Below are positions 5,992-10,910 of a DNA stretch of 10,910 nt, in pieces. The notes below the pieces were generated by a model. The model was not told the DNA's origin, searched no databases, and was given only the letters and a program-made list of their open reading frames with translations. The position numbers and the translations under genes were made by a program. How positions within the stretch are numbered: the stretch's first letter is position 1; each line of letters starts with the position of its first letter. Location: NCBI GenBank assembly GCA_003501365.1, contig DNPP01000194.1:7625-18534 (forward strand). The letters run 5' to 3'. This DNA is from Bacillota bacterium (GTDB taxonomy: Bacteria > Bacillota > UBA4882 > UBA8346).

Positions 5992-6146
5992 AAATCGTTA
6001 TAGTTAAGAGCTATAGTTATCGATCTTAGCTGGATGAACGGATTTTTCCGTTAATGGATGTTACCATCGGCTGCTGGCGGCTGAAATTAATAACTATTGA
6101 TTAATACTTAACGACTAATGATCGTATTTAAATAGGAGGTAATAAA
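5992..6146 (+). promoter_or_regulatory. Structured rpmJ-rpsM spacer, candidate alpha-operon leader
   Basis: This 155-nt non-coding stretch precedes the alpha operon. Visible elements are: a stem TATAG 5999-6003 / CTATA 6011-6015 with outer pairing ATCG 5994-5997 / CGAT 6021-6024; a direct repeat TATAGTTA at 5999-6006 and 6012-6019; a perfect hairpin AACGGA 6037-6042 / TCCGTT 6047-6052 with a TTTT loop; a direct repeat CGGCTG at 6068-6073 and 6078-6083; and the rpsM ribosome binding site AGGAGGT at 6134-6140. No promoter with both hexamers at acceptable spacing was found. In E. coli, S4 binds a pseudoknot in the equivalent leader and represses the operon. Because rpsD is inside this operon, a similar feedback leader is plausible but not shown. 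Confidence 0.45.
6037..6052 (+). repeat. Hairpin with TTTT loop in the rpmJ-rpsM spacer
   Basis: AACGGA at 6037-6042 and TCCGTT at 6047-6052 are perfect reverse complements around TTTT. No T-run follows the stem, so it is not a terminator; it is the most compact structural element of the spacer upstream of rpsM. Confidence 0.5.
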
Positions 6147-6518
6147 ATGGCTCGTATTTCAGGTGTAGATTTGCCGCGTGATAAACGGGTGGAGGTTGCC
6201 CTCACATATCTCTACGGTTTAGGGCTCACTACTTCTAAAGAAGTATTAACCAAAGCCGGTGTTAATCCTGATACTCGCGTCCGGGATCTGACCGAAGAAG
6301 AAGTAACCAGACTTCGTGAAGTGATTGATCGCGATTATAAAGTTGAAGGTGATCTTCGACGGGAAGAATCACTGAATATCAAGCGTTTAATGGAGATTGG
6401 AAGCTACCGCGGTCTTCGACATCGTCGTGGTTTACCGGTGAGGGGACAACGAACCAAGACCAATGCCCGTACTAGAAAAGGTCCCAAAAAGACCGTTGGA
6501 GCCAAAAGAAAGAGTTAA
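6147..6518 (+). CDS. rpsM: 30S ribosomal protein S13
   Basis: S13 lies in the head of the small subunit, contacts the P-site tRNA through its C-terminal tail, and forms inter-subunit bridges with 5S rRNA-associated L5. The 123-residue product has the usual length. It begins ARISGVDLPRDKRVEVALTY, has the helix-two-turn-helix body, and shows the family signature SYRGLRHRRGLPVRGQRTK at about 89-107. The basic tail ends GPKKTVGAKRKS. The ATG has a near-ideal AGGAGGT site 6 nt upstream. It is the first gene of the alpha-operon block and follows a long leader-like spacer. rpsK begins 18 nt later with an almost identical ribosome binding site, suggesting matched translation rates. Confidence 0.98.
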   Translation: MARISGVDLPRDKRVEVALTYLYGLGLTTSKEVLTKAGVNPDTRVRDLTEEEVTRLREVIDRDYKVEGDLRREESLNIKRLMEIGSYRGLRHRRGLPVRGQRTKTNARTRKGPKKTVGAKRKS

Positions 6519-6536
6519 GAATAGGAGGTAATCTAA

Positions 6537-6944
6537 ATGCCAAAACCTGCTGCTACTGCTAAAAAAGGAGTCAGGTCTCGTAAAAAGGAACGTAAACACG
6601 TTGATACAGGGGTGGCTCATATTCATTCCACCTTTAATAATACCATCGTTACTATTTCTGATCCAACCGGAAATGTTTTATCCTGGGCAAGTGCCGGACA
6701 TATGGGCTTTAAGGGCTCTCGTAAGAGCACTCCTTTTGCAGCCGGTATGGCTGCTGAAGAGGCAGCGAAGATCGCAATGGATCATGGAATGAAGAGTGTT
6801 GAAGTTTTCGTAAAAGGCCCAGGGGCTGGTCGGGAGGCAGCAATTCGTTCTTTGCAAGCTGCCGGTTTATTTGTGAATTTAATCAAGGATGTAACTCCGA
6901 TTCCCCATAATGGTTGTCGTCCGCCTAAACGTCGTCGAGTATAA
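6537..6944 (+). CDS. rpsK: 30S ribosomal protein S11
   Basis: S11 sits on the platform of the small subunit next to S18 and S21, near the E-site mRNA. The 135-residue product is a few residues longer than the usual 127-130, owing to a short alanine/lysine N-terminal lead. Conserved blocks are GVAHIHSTFNNTIVTISDPT (about 25-44), LSWASAGHMGFKGSRKSTPF, then VEVFVKGPGAGREAAIRSLQ and the invariant ending DVTPIPHNGCRPPKRRRV, which carries the basic C-terminal tail. ATG start with AGGAGGTAAT upstream. The rpsD ribosome binding site begins two bases after the stop. Confidence 0.98.
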   Translation: MPKPAATAKKGVRSRKKERKHVDTGVAHIHSTFNNTIVTISDPTGNVLSWASAGHMGFKGSRKSTPFAAGMAAEEAAKIAMDHGMKSVEVFVKGPGAGREAAIRSLQAAGLFVNLIKDVTPIPHNGCRPPKRRRV

Positions 6945-6963
6945 TGGAGGTGTGTAAAGTTCA

Positions 6964-7590
6964 ATGGCAAGATATACAGAAGCTGTTTGCAGATTATGTC
7001 GCCGTGAAGGCGAAAAGCTTTATTTAAAAGGTGACCGCTGTTACACTAATAAATGCAGTGTAGGTAAACGGGCATTTGCTCCCGGTCAGCATGGTCAAGA
7101 TAGAAAAAAAGTTTCCGAATATGGTATTCAACTTCGGGAAAAACAAAAATTGCGTCGTATTTACGGGATATTGGAACGCCAATTTTCCGGCTATTTTTCG
7201 ACAGCAGAACGGAAGAAAGGCATTACCGGTCAGAATTTATTACAGATTTTAGAGTCCAGATTGGATAATGTGGTATACCGTTTAGGTTTAGGGTCTTCCC
7301 GGAAAGAAGCCCGTCAATTGGTAAGACATGGTCATTTCTTGGTTAATGAAAAAAAGGTAAATATTCCTTCTTTTTTATTAAAACCGGGTGACGTGATTAC
7401 GATTAAAGAGGGTAGCTTAAGTTCTCCAAAGATTAAGGAGAATATTGAGGATGCTGCCGGGCGGGCAATACCGGAGTGGTTGGAGAGCAATCCTACTGCT
7501 CATAGCGGCAAGGTTAAAAATTTACCGACTAGGGAGCAAATAGACATCCCAGTCCAAGAGCATTTAATTGTTGAGTTATATTCAAGGTAA
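6964..7590 (+). CDS. rpsD: 30S ribosomal protein S4, zinc-binding form
   Basis: S4 is a primary binder that nucleates assembly of the 16S rRNA 5' domain, helps set decoding accuracy, and in several bacteria represses its own operon. The 208-residue product is full length (usual 200-209). The N-terminal extension carries Cys9, Cys12, Cys26 and Cys31, a CxxC-x13-C-x4-C zinc site marking the C+ form. The globular part includes EKQKLRRIYGILERQF and the S4 RNA-binding domain, with LESRLDNVVYRLGLGSSRKE and ARQLVRHGHFLVNEKKVNIP at about 91-140. The C-terminus is the usual IPVQEHLIVELYSR. Its location in the alpha operon, between rpsK and rpoA, is the ancestral arrangement and contrasts with the solitary rpsD of B. 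subtilis. GGAGGTG at 6946-6952 precedes the ATG by 11 nt. Confidence 0.98.
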   Translation: MARYTEAVCRLCRREGEKLYLKGDRCYTNKCSVGKRAFAPGQHGQDRKKVSEYGIQLREKQKLRRIYGILERQFSGYFSTAERKKGITGQNLLQILESRLDNVVYRLGLGSSRKEARQLVRHGHFLVNEKKVNIPSFLLKPGDVITIKEGSLSSPKIKENIEDAAGRAIPEWLESNPTAHSGKVKNLPTREQIDIPVQEHLIVELYSR

Positions 7591-7626
7591 TTAATTAGTA
7601 TTAAAGTGATATTCGCTTATTGCGAG

Positions 7627-7634
7627 AAGGAGGG
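7627..7634 (+). promoter_or_regulatory. Ribosome binding site that fixes the TTG start of rpoA
   Basis: AAGGAGGG at 7627-7634 ends 7 nt before TTG at 7642. The in-frame codon two upstream of the TTG is a TAA at 7636-7638, so no longer form can exist, and no nearby in-frame ATG precedes the conserved IEIEKPKI N-terminus. A small TCGC/GCGA hairpin (7612-7625) sits just upstream of the site. Confidence 0.8.
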
Positions 7635-7641
7635 TTAATTA

Positions 7642-8589
7642 TTGATCGAGATCGAAAAGCCCAAAATTACCATAGAAGAAACTAATGACAGAGAACGGTA
7701 TGGTGTTTTCGTCATTGAACCTTTAGAAAGAGGCTATGGAACAACACTGGGTAACTCGCTCCGTCGGATCCTCCTCTCATCCCTGCCGGGTTATGCAGTA
7801 ACATCCATAAAAATAGATGGAGTACTTCATGAATTTTCAACAATTCCGGGGGTTGTTGAGGATACTACTGATATTGTTTTAAATCTAAAACAATTATTAG
7901 TTAAGATCCATGGTGATTGTCCCAAAAAAGTACGGTTACAAATTAAAAATGAAAAAAGAGTCACGGCATCCGATATCCAAGTGCCGAGTGATGTAGAGCT
8001 TCTTAACCCCGATTTATATATTGCAACGGTTTCCAGCGGCGGTTCTTTAAATATGGAACTTACGCTTGATAGAGGAAGAGGATACAGTCCGGGTGAACGG
8101 AATAAAGGTCCGGAAAATATTATTGGGGTTATCGGGGTTGATGCCAGATTTTCTCCAGTCCTAAAGGTTAATTATACGATTGAACATACCCGTGTAGGAC
8201 AGATCACCGATTATGATAAATTGGTATTGGAAGTTTGGACCGATGGCAGCATTAGTCCGATTGAGGCAGTTTCCCTCTCAGCCAAAATTATGACCGAACA
8301 TCTGATGCTTTTTGTTAATTTGAGTCAAACTGTAGGTAAGACCGAGATTATGGTTGAGAAAGAAGAGGAATCCAAGAACAAGATTCTTGAGATGACTATT
8401 GAAGAACTTGACCTTTCGGTACGTTCTTATAACTGTTTGAAACGCGCCGGTATCAATACGGTCGAAGAATTGACCCGCAAGACCGAAGAGGATATGATGA
8501 AAGTCAGGAACTTAGGTCGAAAATCTTTGGAAGAAGTTCAACAGAAGATGGAAAGTTTAGGGCTGATGTTAAGAAAGTCCGAAGATTGA
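7642..8589 (+). CDS. rpoA: DNA-directed RNA polymerase subunit alpha
   Basis: The alpha dimer nucleates RNA polymerase assembly and contacts promoter UP elements and activators. The 315-residue protein is complete (usual 313-318). The N-terminal assembly domain (about 1-230) carries VIEPLERGYGTTLGNSLRRI at about 24-43, the dimer-forming helix, then LLSSLPGYAVTSIKIDGV and the FSTIPGVVEDTTDIVLNLK segment. An acidic linker with KEEESK leads to the C-terminal domain from about 245. The latter has DNA-contact residues equivalent to E. coli R265, N268, C269, G296, K298 and S299 (here R261, N264, C265, G292, K294, S295). The start is TTG with an in-frame stop six bases upstream, so it is secure. Placement between rpsD and rplQ is universal. 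Confidence 0.98.
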   Translation: MIEIEKPKITIEETNDRERYGVFVIEPLERGYGTTLGNSLRRILLSSLPGYAVTSIKIDGVLHEFSTIPGVVEDTTDIVLNLKQLLVKIHGDCPKKVRLQIKNEKRVTASDIQVPSDVELLNPDLYIATVSSGGSLNMELTLDRGRGYSPGERNKGPENIIGVIGVDARFSPVLKVNYTIEHTRVGQITDYDKLVLEVWTDGSISPIEAVSLSAKIMTEHLMLFVNLSQTVGKTEIMVEKEEESKNKILEMTIEELDLSVRSYNCLKRAGINTVEELTRKTEEDMMKVRNLGRKSLEEVQQKMESLGLMLRKSED

Positions 8590-8601
8590 ATTAAAGCTTT
8601 T

Positions 8602-8610
8602 AAGGAGGTG
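8602..8610 (+). promoter_or_regulatory. Ribosome binding site of rplQ
   Basis: AAGGAGGTG at 8602-8610 is a near-perfect anti-Shine-Dalgarno match. TTG codons at 8612 and 8615 lie too close to it; the ATG at 8618, 7 nt after the site, has normal spacing and is taken as the start. Confidence 0.85.
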
Positions 8611-8617
8611 TTTGTTG

Positions 8618-8956
8618 ATGCTGGAACGTAAATTAGGACGTGAGTCTGCACATAGGAAAGCACTTTTTCGGGCTTTGGTAACTGCCCTTTTTATGCATGA
8701 GAGAATTGAGACTACCGAAATTAAGGCAAAAGAAGCCAGATCAGTAGCTGAAAAAATGATTACTTTAGCCAAAAAAGGGGATTTGAATTCCAGGCGCATC
8801 GCTGCCGGAATGATTACCGAACCGGAAGTTTTACAAAAACTTTTTGCCGATATTGCCGGGCGTTATAAAGAACGTAATGGCGGGTATACTCGAATTCTGA
8901 AAACAGGTCCCCGTCGTGGTGATGCAGCCCCAATGGTTATTTTAGAATTAGTTTAA
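8618..8956 (+). CDS. rplQ: 50S ribosomal protein L17
   Basis: L17 lies near the exit of the peptide tunnel of the large subunit. From the ATG at 8618 the product is 112 residues, the common compact length for Bacillota. It begins with the near-invariant RKLGRESAHRKALFRALVTA, continues with HERIETTEIKAKEARSVAEK, and ends GGYTRILKTGPRRGDAAPMV plus a last strand ILELV. Two in-frame TTG codons at 8612 and 8615 would add ML but sit against the ribosome binding site. It is the last ribosomal protein gene here and is followed by an intrinsic terminator 25 nt after the stop. Confidence 0.97.
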   Translation: MLERKLGRESAHRKALFRALVTALFMHERIETTEIKAKEARSVAEKMITLAKKGDLNSRRIAAGMITEPEVLQKLFADIAGRYKERNGGYTRILKTGPRRGDAAPMVILELV

Positions 8957-8981
8957 CTAAGTAGACTTTAACGAAGTTTAA

Positions 8982-9021
8982 AGGGTCGGCCTTGATTATC
9001 CAGGGCAGGCCTTAATTTTTT
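8982..9021 (+). terminator. Intrinsic terminator closing the ribosomal protein operon
   Basis: The left arm 8982-8994 (AGGGTCGGCCTTG) pairs with the right arm 9001-9013 (CAGGGCAGGCCTT) around the loop ATTATC. It gives 12 pairs, of which three are G-U, and a single internal G/A mismatch. After AA comes a run of six T (9016-9021). This hairpin plus T-tract is the best intrinsic terminator in the window and lies 25 nt after the rplQ stop, the natural end of the spc-alpha transcript. Confidence 0.88.
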
Positions 9022-9047
9022 ATAATAAAGAGAAAGCCGGTTTTTAT

Positions 9048-9800
9048 TTGGAACGGTCGCTGAAAAATATAAAAATGGTGGTTGCCTATGAAGGTACCGC
9101 ATATGCAGGTTTTCAACTGCAAATAAATGGTCCGACAATCCAAGGGGAGATTGAGAAGGCAATTCTGAAGATTACGGGTGAGCCTATCCATATATTGGGT
9201 GCAGGTCGTACCGATGCCGGTGTACATGCATGGGGGCAAGTAGTTAATTTTAAAAGCGCTACCACAATTCCGCTTTCAAAATTTAAAAAAGCGCTCAATT
9301 CCGTATTGCCAAGGGATATTGTTATACGTATAGTTACTGAAGTTGCTCCGGACTTTCATGCCCAACATTCCGCTATAAGTAAAACCTATATTTATCGGCT
9401 TTATCATTCCAATGAGCGACCGCTCTTTGAGCGTAACCTTGTCTATTATTACCCCTATCCACTTCAAGTTAATAAGATGAACGAGGTCCTTCCTTATATC
9501 GTGGGCGAACATGATTTTAAATCATTTCAAGCTAGTGGTTCATTGATTCAAACCACTATTCGGAAGGTGAACCATTGCAGACTAGACGTTACCGGAATGG
9601 AGATAAGAATAATCATCAACGCCAACGGCTTCCTTTATCACATGGTTAGAAATATAGCGGGCACCTTAATTCAAATCGGTGGCGGCCAAATTAATGGCGC
9701 GGATTTTCAGAAGATCATGGAAGCTAAAGATCGAAAACGGGCCGGACCAACTGCTCCGGCCCAAGGACTTTGCTTACAGGAAGTGATTTATTCAACGTAA
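9048..9800 (+). CDS. truA: tRNA pseudouridine(38-40) synthase TruA
   Basis: TruA converts uridines 38-40 of the tRNA anticodon stem to pseudouridine. The 250-residue product has the normal length. The catalytic Asp56 is in GAGRTDAGVHAWGQVVNF (51-68), the active-site tyrosine region is KTYIYRLYH (112-120), and HDFKSFQASGS (155-165) and GFLYHMVRNIAGTLIQIGGG (194-213) are the family's core motifs. It ends with GPTAPAQGLCL, also conserved. The start is taken as TTG at 9048, four codons before the segment LKNIKM that aligns with the usual RNIKL opening. The upstream purine stretch GAGAAAG is a weak ribosome binding site, so ATG at 9075 cannot be excluded. The gene follows the operon terminator directly. 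A TATAAT at 9021-9026 overlaps the T-tract but lacks a spaced -35 box, so either read-through or a weak promoter would supply transcription. Confidence 0.96.
   Translation: MERSLKNIKMVVAYEGTAYAGFQLQINGPTIQGEIEKAILKITGEPIHILGAGRTDAGVHAWGQVVNFKSATTIPLSKFKKALNSVLPRDIVIRIVTEVAPDFHAQHSAISKTYIYRLYHSNERPLFERNLVYYYPYPLQVNKMNEVLPYIVGEHDFKSFQASGSLIQTTIRKVNHCRLDVTGMEIRIIINANGFLYHMVRNIAGTLIQIGGGQINGADFQKIMEAKDRKRAGPTAPAQGLCLQEVIYST
9739..9762. repeat. Strong GC-rich hairpin at the 3' end of truA
   Basis: GGGCCGGA at 9739-9746 and TCCGGCCC at 9755-9762 are perfect reverse complements with an 8-nt loop. It lies within codons for the conserved RAGPTAPAQ segment. Read on the - strand it is followed by GTTTTCGATCTTT and lies 69-92 nt past the stop of the convergent GH57 gene, so it may serve as that gene's weak terminator; on the + strand no T-run follows. 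Confidence 0.4.
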
Positions 9801-9830
9801 TAATCCCGGCCCTATGTGTGTCAAATAAGC

Positions 9831-10910
9831 TTACGCCAAAACTGCTTCTCTAACTGGCTGGTGGGCCTCTGAAAGATAGATTCGATAATCCAATTCTGGG
9901 AAGATATTGTCCCACGCTTCCAGCCGTTCTAAATAGCTTACATCAATCCGATTGTATTTAATCTGGTCATATAAGCTATTAAATCGGTTAATATGGTTTT
10001 TGGTCCGTTTGATTGCGTAGTCAACCATGGTTCCAGTCTTCATAATAAACGCCCAATCGCTGCTTTGTAAGAGCAATAATTCCCGTGCCGCTTGATTAAG
10101 AGCACGTTGTAGAATATCTTCTGCTTGGGGATAAGTATTGGCCAGTTCAACCATGCGGTCCGCTATCTGATGTAAATGACGGTAAATCCAATCATTGTTT
10201 CCTTCCAGCCAGACTTCATTATATCCTTTATAACCCCAGCTCGACATCGATGGAACCGAGACTTGATTTTTAGGATATATTTCCAAATAGTCACTCGGAG
10301 TGACCATTTTAATTGTTTTTTGGTCAAAGGCGAGCTTTCGAATCAGGAAATCAAGCCATTGAGGTCCTTCAAACCACCAATGCCCAAAAAGTTCAGCATC
10401 ATAAGGGGAAATAACAATGGGACGGCGGTCAATAATCGGAGCTAAATACTCGATTTGTTTTTCCCGGTTAAACATGAAGTTCCCGGCATGCATCGCAGCT
10501 TTCTCCCGGCCTGCCCAAATATTATAGGGCTGTTTATCAAGAGTACGTCCGCTGATTCGGTGGTATTTAATTCCTAAAGGAACACGGATGCCGCTGCTGG
10601 GTAAATAAGGCCGAATATATTCATATTCAAGGTCAAAACCTATATCCCGATAAAATTCACGATATTCATAGTCACCGGGGTACCCCTCATCGGCGCTCCA
10701 AACCTGTTTAGAAGATTCCAAGTCTCTGCCGAAAGCGGCCACACCTGTCGGACAATAAATTGGGGCAAAGACCCCGTATTTGGGACGCGGGGATGCATGC
10801 AAAATTCCATGGGCATCGGTAAAGAAGAAACGGATCCCTTCTTGATGTATAAATTGATCGACCTGAGGTTGATAGCCGCATTCCGGTAACCAGATACCGC
10901 GCGGTCTACG
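9831..10910 (-). CDS. GH57 family 1,4-alpha-glucan branching enzyme, C-terminal two thirds (5' end outside window)
   Basis: The frame is open from the right edge to a TAA at 9833-9831, giving 359 codons; the TTG at 10802 is an internal leucine, not the start. The edge peptide reads RGIWLPECGYQPQVDQFIHQ, then FFFTDAHGI, APIYCPTGVAAFGRD, SSKQVWS and EGYPGDYEYREFYRDIGFD. These are hallmarks of bacterial and archaeal GH57 branching enzymes. The Glu in LPECGY (codon 10) matches the catalytic nucleophile, and the Asp in SPYDAELFGHWWFEGP (codon 171) the acid/base. After about codon 205 comes the helical C-terminal (DUF1957-type) domain, with WSADEG- and W-rich surfaces typical of glucan contacts. 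Family members are about 520-560 residues, so about 170-200 are missing. Such enzymes make alpha-1,6 branches in glycogen-like polymers in the cytoplasm; a few relatives act as amylases or glucanotransferases. It converges on truA with a 30-nt gap and is not part of the ribosomal operon. Confidence 0.88.
   Translation of the reverse strand, partial: RRPRGIWLPECGYQPQVDQFIHQEGIRFFFTDAHGILHASPRPKYGVFAPIYCPTGVAAFGRDLESSKQVWSADEGYPGDYEYREFYRDIGFDLEYEYIRPYLPSSGIRVPLGIKYHRISGRTLDKQPYNIWAGREKAAMHAGNFMFNREKQIEYLAPIIDRRPIVISPYDAELFGHWWFEGPQWLDFLIRKLAFDQKTIKMVTPSDYLEIYPKNQVSVPSMSSWGYKGYNEVWLEGNNDWIYRHLHQIADRMVELANTYPQAEDILQRALNQAARELLLLQSSDWAFIMKTGTMVDYAIKRTKNHINRFNSLYDQIKYNRIDVSYLERLEAWDNIFPELDYRIYLSEAHQPVREAVLA

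Noticed and set aside
6097..6130. Promoter TTGATT ... TATTTA ahead of rpsM
   Set aside because: The spacing of 22 nt is outside the usual range and the -10 match is poor; AT-rich DNA gives such matches by chance.
8992..9026. Promoter TTGATT ... TATAAT for truA
   Set aside because: The hexamers are 23 nt apart, too long for a standard promoter, and both fall inside the terminator hairpin and T-tract.
10800..10802. TTG as the start of the GH57 gene
   Set aside because: The frame stays open to the window edge and the extra 36 codons contain the conserved LPECGY catalytic motif, so this TTG is an internal leucine.
1..10910. A hidden defence, mobile or novel gene system
   Set aside because: Every reading frame of size is accounted for by conserved housekeeping genes; no transposase, recombinase, repeat array or unassigned gene cluster is present.

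Overview
The window is a nearly uninterrupted bacterial spc-alpha ribosomal-protein cluster on the + strand, followed by truA and, on the - strand, the distal part of a GH57 glycoside hydrolase gene. Gene order is rpsH(end)-rplF-rplR-rpsE-rpmD-rplO-secY-adk-map-[KOW gene]-infA-rpmJ-rpsM-rpsK-rpsD-rpoA-rplQ-|terminator|-truA, converging on the GH57 gene. The order adk-map-KOW-infA-rpmJ, the strong AGGAGG-type ribosome binding sites, frequent TTG starts, the zinc-ribbon (Cys4) forms of adenylate kinase and S4, and moderately AT-rich DNA all point to Bacillota (Firmicutes) of the clostridial or deeper type rather than Bacillus. In B. subtilis rpsD lies elsewhere; here it sits inside the alpha operon. 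The exact class cannot be fixed from this sequence; a deep anaerobic lineage is a guess.

Region 1 (1-3650): ribosomal proteins S8 (last 48 residues), L6, L18, S5, L30 and L15, then the SecY translocon channel, all tightly spaced. The exception is an 79-nt rplF-rplR spacer holding a 9-bp inverted repeat. secY starts on the base after the rplO stop and in the same frame.

Region 2 (3651-5809): a 208-nt spacer with three inverted repeats, then adk, map, a small KOW-domain gene and infA, linked by overlaps (adk/map share ATGA; the KOW gene and infA overlap by 8 nt). This is a translation-maturation module: nucleotide supply, N-terminal Met removal, a putative RNA-binding protein and IF-1.

Region 3 (5810-9021): rpmJ, a 155-nt structured spacer, then the alpha operon rpsM-rpsK-rpsD-rpoA-rplQ, closed by a convincing intrinsic terminator at 8982-9021. 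The spacer lies where Escherichia coli has its S4-binding alpha leader, so it is the best candidate for undescribed regulation here.

Region 4 (9022-10910): truA (tRNA pseudouridine synthase) directly after the terminator, without the ECF transporter genes that often intervene in Bacillota, then a convergent gene for a GH57 1,4-alpha-glucan branching enzyme whose 5' end lies outside the window.

No mobile element, CRISPR array, tRNA or rRNA was seen. Most of the window is ordinary conserved core genome. The points of interest are in the untranslated spacers and the start-codon and overlap architecture, not in a new protein system.
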